Source: Chloroflexota bacterium (GTDB lineage Bacteria > Chloroflexota > Dormibacteria > CF-121). Taken from it: a stretch of DNA of 45,297 nt. Positions 44,639 through 45,297 of the stretch are shown here, in pieces. Location of the stretch: the NCBI GenBank assembly GCA_005882045.1, contig VBHO01000152.1, forward strand, positions 1 through 45,297. Direction: 5' to 3'. The number at the start of each line of letters is the position of its first letter. Positions within the stretch are counted from its first letter, which is position 1. A program made the translations under genes and the position numbers. Under the pieces are notes generated by a model. The model ran no database searches. It saw only the letters and a list, made by a program, of their open reading frames with translations, and was not told where the DNA came from.

Positions 44639-45297
44639 GTCTCGACCAGTCTGCTGCGCGTTGAAAACCTGAAAACCCAGTTCTTCACCTCGACCGGACT
44701 GGTCAAGGCTGTCGACGGCGTCAGCTTCGAGGTGTCAGAGGGCGAGACCGTCGGGATCGTGGGCGAGTCCGGCTCGGGAAAGTCGGTGACCGCCCTGTCG
44801 CTGCTGCGGCTGGTGCCGGAGCCGGGTCGGGTGGTGGACGGGCGCGTCATGTTCCGTTCGGCGGACGTGCTCAAGATGGACCACGAAGAGCTCCGGGAGT
44901 TTCGCGGCAGCGACGTCGCCATGATCTTCCAGGACCCGATGTCGTCGATGAATCCGGTCCTCCGGGTTGGCTTCCAGATCGAGGAAGCGATGGACGCGCA
45001 CCAGCGCTTCACCCATGAACAAGCGAAGCAACGCATCGTCCCGATGCTGGACACGGTGCGCATACCCGCCGCCCGCCAACGCGCCAAAGACTACCCACAC
45101 CAGTTCAGCGGTGGCATGCGCCAGCGGGCCATGATCGCCATGGGACTGTCGAATGAGCCCTCGCTCCTGATCGCCGACGAGCCGACCACCGCGCTCGACG
45201 TTACGGTCCAGGCCTCGATCATCGAGCTGCTGCGCGATCTCAACCGCGAGCGGGGGATGGCGATCATCCTGATCACCCACAACCTCGCGGTGGTCGC
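44639..45297 (+). CDS. ABC transporter ATP-binding protein (OppD/DppD), truncated by window end; start codon unclear
   Basis: LLRVENLKTQFFTSTGLVKAVDGVSFEVSEGETVGIVGESGSGKSVTALSLLRL...MIFQDPMSSMNPV...QFSGGMRQRAMIAMGLSNEPSLLIADEPTTALDVTVQ; only GTC/CTG-type codons at the expected start. Confidence 0.92.

Noticed and set aside
43696-45087. 463-aa minus-strand ORF over oppC/oppD
   Set aside because: Overlaps two strongly supported ABC genes; no family motif
1-45297. tRNA, rRNA, transposase/IS, prophage, toxin-antitoxin or defence genes
   Set aside because: No convincing signature read on either strand; no transposase or integrase motifs, no terminal inverted repeats noticed

Overview
High-GC bacterial window of about 45 kb. 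The taxon cannot be proven from the window, but Actinobacteria- or Chloroflexi/Dormibacterota-like families dominate. From left to right I read: (1) the end of an AlkZ/HTH_42-like protein with a frameshift; (2) an RND permease and a NarL/LuxR-type two-component pair; (3) a 160-nt stem-loop-rich, terminator-ended stretch in the divergent intergenic region, which may be an unannotated RNA; (4) a DUF3090 + SCO1664-family pair, the latter with a recent 63-nt in-frame tandem duplication; (5) CtaG-like, PLD-like and LOG-family genes; (6) a rearranged kdp locus: KdpE, a 42-codon relic of the KdpC C-terminus, a tandem-duplicated KdpD sensor with a degenerate second P-loop, and an inverted DUF4118 histidine kinase tail-to-tail with it; (7) a reductive-pyrimidine/beta-alanine catabolic operon with an LLM (probably F420-dependent) oxidoreductase and an NCS1 permease but no visible dihydropyrimidine dehydrogenase; (8) a sigma/anti-sigma/ABC exporter operon; (9) a complete Mce-type lipid importer operon (2 YrbE/MlaE, in-operon MlaF-like ATPase, 6 Mce, MMPL) in which the first permease and the sixth Mce gene are broken; (10) enoyl-CoA hydratase and ALDH genes, then an Opp-type peptide ABC operon preceded by a 27-bp tandem repeat carrying helically phased TAACA half-sites. 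All family calls are from reading motifs in the translations; no database search was run.
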